A stretch of 64,000 nucleotides of DNA from Paramecium octaurelia. Lineage: Eukaryota > Ciliophora > Oligohymenophorea > Peniculida > Parameciidae. Numbering within the stretch: position 1 is the first letter of the stretch; every line of letters starts with the position of its first letter. Where the stretch lies: assembly GCA_905182995.1 (NCBI GenBank), contig CAJJDP010000131.1, positions 242,307 through 306,306 of the forward strand, in the 5' to 3' direction. This document shows, piece by piece, positions 62,754 to 64,000 of the stretch. The position numbers and the translations under genes were made by a program. The notes beneath the pieces were generated by a model, which had not been told where the DNA came from, searched no databases, and saw only the letters and a list, made by a program, of their open reading frames with translations.

Positions 62754-63881
62754 ATGTTATAATAATCTGAGAAGGACTTCACAATTGAGCAAGTGGTTGG
62801 GACTGGCACTTTTGGCATGGTGCATCTGGTATGTGTGGATAGAATAAAAGTTAGGCCACTGATAATAGAACGAAGGAGAAGGTTGCGATTAAGAAGGTGT
62901 ACTAGGATCGGAGATACAAAAACAGAGAGCATTTGATCATTTAAGAATTGAATCACCCGTGCGTGGTTATGTTACGCCATTCGTTTTTCACCCCTGGAGA
63001 GAATGTATATTGGAGTTTGTATTGATTGTGTAGCCACAAGATGTGTACCTCAATCTTGTGATGGAATACGTACCAGAGACACTTTCGAAGTTGATACGTC
63101 AGATACGCAAGCAGAAGCAAACGATCCCACCCACATAACTCAAGCTCTACAGTTATCAAATGCTTCGTGCGCTGCTCTACCTGCAGGGTACTGAGACTTA
63201 TCCCAACTAGCCATCGGAATATGCCACAGAGACATAAAACCCCAGAACATCCTGATCAACCTTGAAACCAACGTCCTCAAAATTTGTGATTTTGGCTCAG
63301 CTAAAAGACTGGTAGTAGGTGAACCTAACATTGCGTACATTTGCTCTCGCTACTACAGAGCGCCAGAATTAATTTTTGGAGCGACCGATTACACTACATA
63401 AATCGACATGTGGTCCATTGGTTGTGTCATCGTTGAAATGGTTATATTGGAACCCATCTTCCCAGGAGAGAGTGCCCAAGACTAATTATTGTAGATCATC
63501 AAGATTCTTGGCACACCAACTCCTGAAATCATTAAACAAATGAACCCAGCCAAAGCCGAAGTCAAATTACCCATGATCAAAGGCAATCCCTGGTCTAAAG
63601 TCTTGGGCAAGCACAAACCAGATCTATTATTTTTGGATCTCATTTCACAAATGCTAACGTAAATTACATCCTTCTTAATATTTAGTTACTCTCCCAAAGC
63701 CAGGATTCAACCCATCGATGCACTCCTGCATCCATACTTTGACGACCTAAGAAAGGAAGAATTTGCCAAATTAAATATCAAATCGCCAAACCTATTTGAC
63801 TTTAACAAGCAAGAACTAAGCATCAGACCAGAGCTCAATTCTAAATTAATCCCACAATGGTATTAAAAGCTAAATACCTGA
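62754..63881 (+). CDS. GSK3 (shaggy) family protein kinase
   Basis: ATG at 62754, introns of 26, 29, 23 and 27 nt, TGA at 63879-63881; spliced 1023 nt, 340 aa. Motifs: [13 protein letters not shown] (Gly-rich loop), [86 protein letters not shown] (activation Tyr conserved), [19 protein letters not shown] and LGTPTPEII. The Arg in YKNRE and the SRYYRAPE loop are the primed-substrate binding features of GSK3. Short N-terminus. Intact and probably active. Confidence 0.95.
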
Positions 63882-64000
63882 TTAAATTCCAAAATAAATA
63901 ATTATATATGTAAATAATGCTCCTTTACCAGAATACTCTTTGTAATAACCACTCCTAAATTCACATTTCCTACCACAATCATCGTCCTTAAATTATAATA
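63882..64000. other. Downstream spacer to window end
   Basis: AT-rich sequence after the GSK3 gene, no gene seen within the remaining 119 bases. Confidence 0.5.

Overview
The window reads as macronuclear DNA of a ciliate, most likely Paramecium (aurelia-type). TAA and TAG occur in frame as glutamine in almost every conserved gene, and only TGA closes frames. Introns are GT-AG and mostly 20-35 nt. Intergenic DNA is short and very AT-rich, and genes alternate strands with no operons. I built gene models by reading TAA/TAG as Gln, removing tiny introns, and checking that the spliced length is a multiple of three. This recovers many multi-exon genes that ordinary ORF calling breaks up.

Layout. 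0-5.7 kb: the 3' part of a large gene with repeated jelly-roll-like domains, its end present three times across two single-N gaps. 6-17.7 kb: mostly minus-strand genes: an RBR ubiquitin ligase, a TauE/SafE-type membrane protein, a coiled-coil RING protein, a tandem CHHC zinc-finger (GTSF1-like) gene, a dead Rab gene, a protein kinase, a type I membrane protein and a Cys-rich/beta-propeller-like protein. 18-25 kb: TRAPPC2L-like subunit, EamA/DMT transporter, a Myb/SANT (SHAQKYF-like) protein and several decayed host-gene remnants. 25-36 kb: ABCF/GCN20 ATPase, phosphoglycerate mutase, coiled-coil proteins, an atypical kinase, a small RVxF-motif protein, a membrane protein and a CK1 kinase.

36-48 kb: two unknown genes, an ammonium transporter, a PLP-dependent class V aminotransferase, an alpha/beta hydrolase, a HEAT-type PP4R1/PP2A-A-like protein, an SR splicing factor with RRM, two zinc knuckles and RS tail, and coiled-coil proteins. 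48-64 kb: a B-box/coiled-coil protein, an unknown protein, a cyclic-nucleotide-type voltage-gated K+ channel, coiled-coil proteins, an M16 (insulysin) metalloprotease, a DUF1761-type membrane protein, ribosomal protein S18, a CIMIP2/FAM166-like ciliary protein and a GSK3 kinase.

The mixture is ordinary for a ciliate: housekeeping genes, many kinases, transporters and coiled-coil or ciliary proteins. I saw no tRNA, rRNA, CRISPR array, transposon or viral element. The most unusual points are the triplicated, mosaic gene end at 1.4-5.6 kb, the GTSF1-like gene whose frame stays open into its neighbour, and a set of decayed genes interrupted by TGA.
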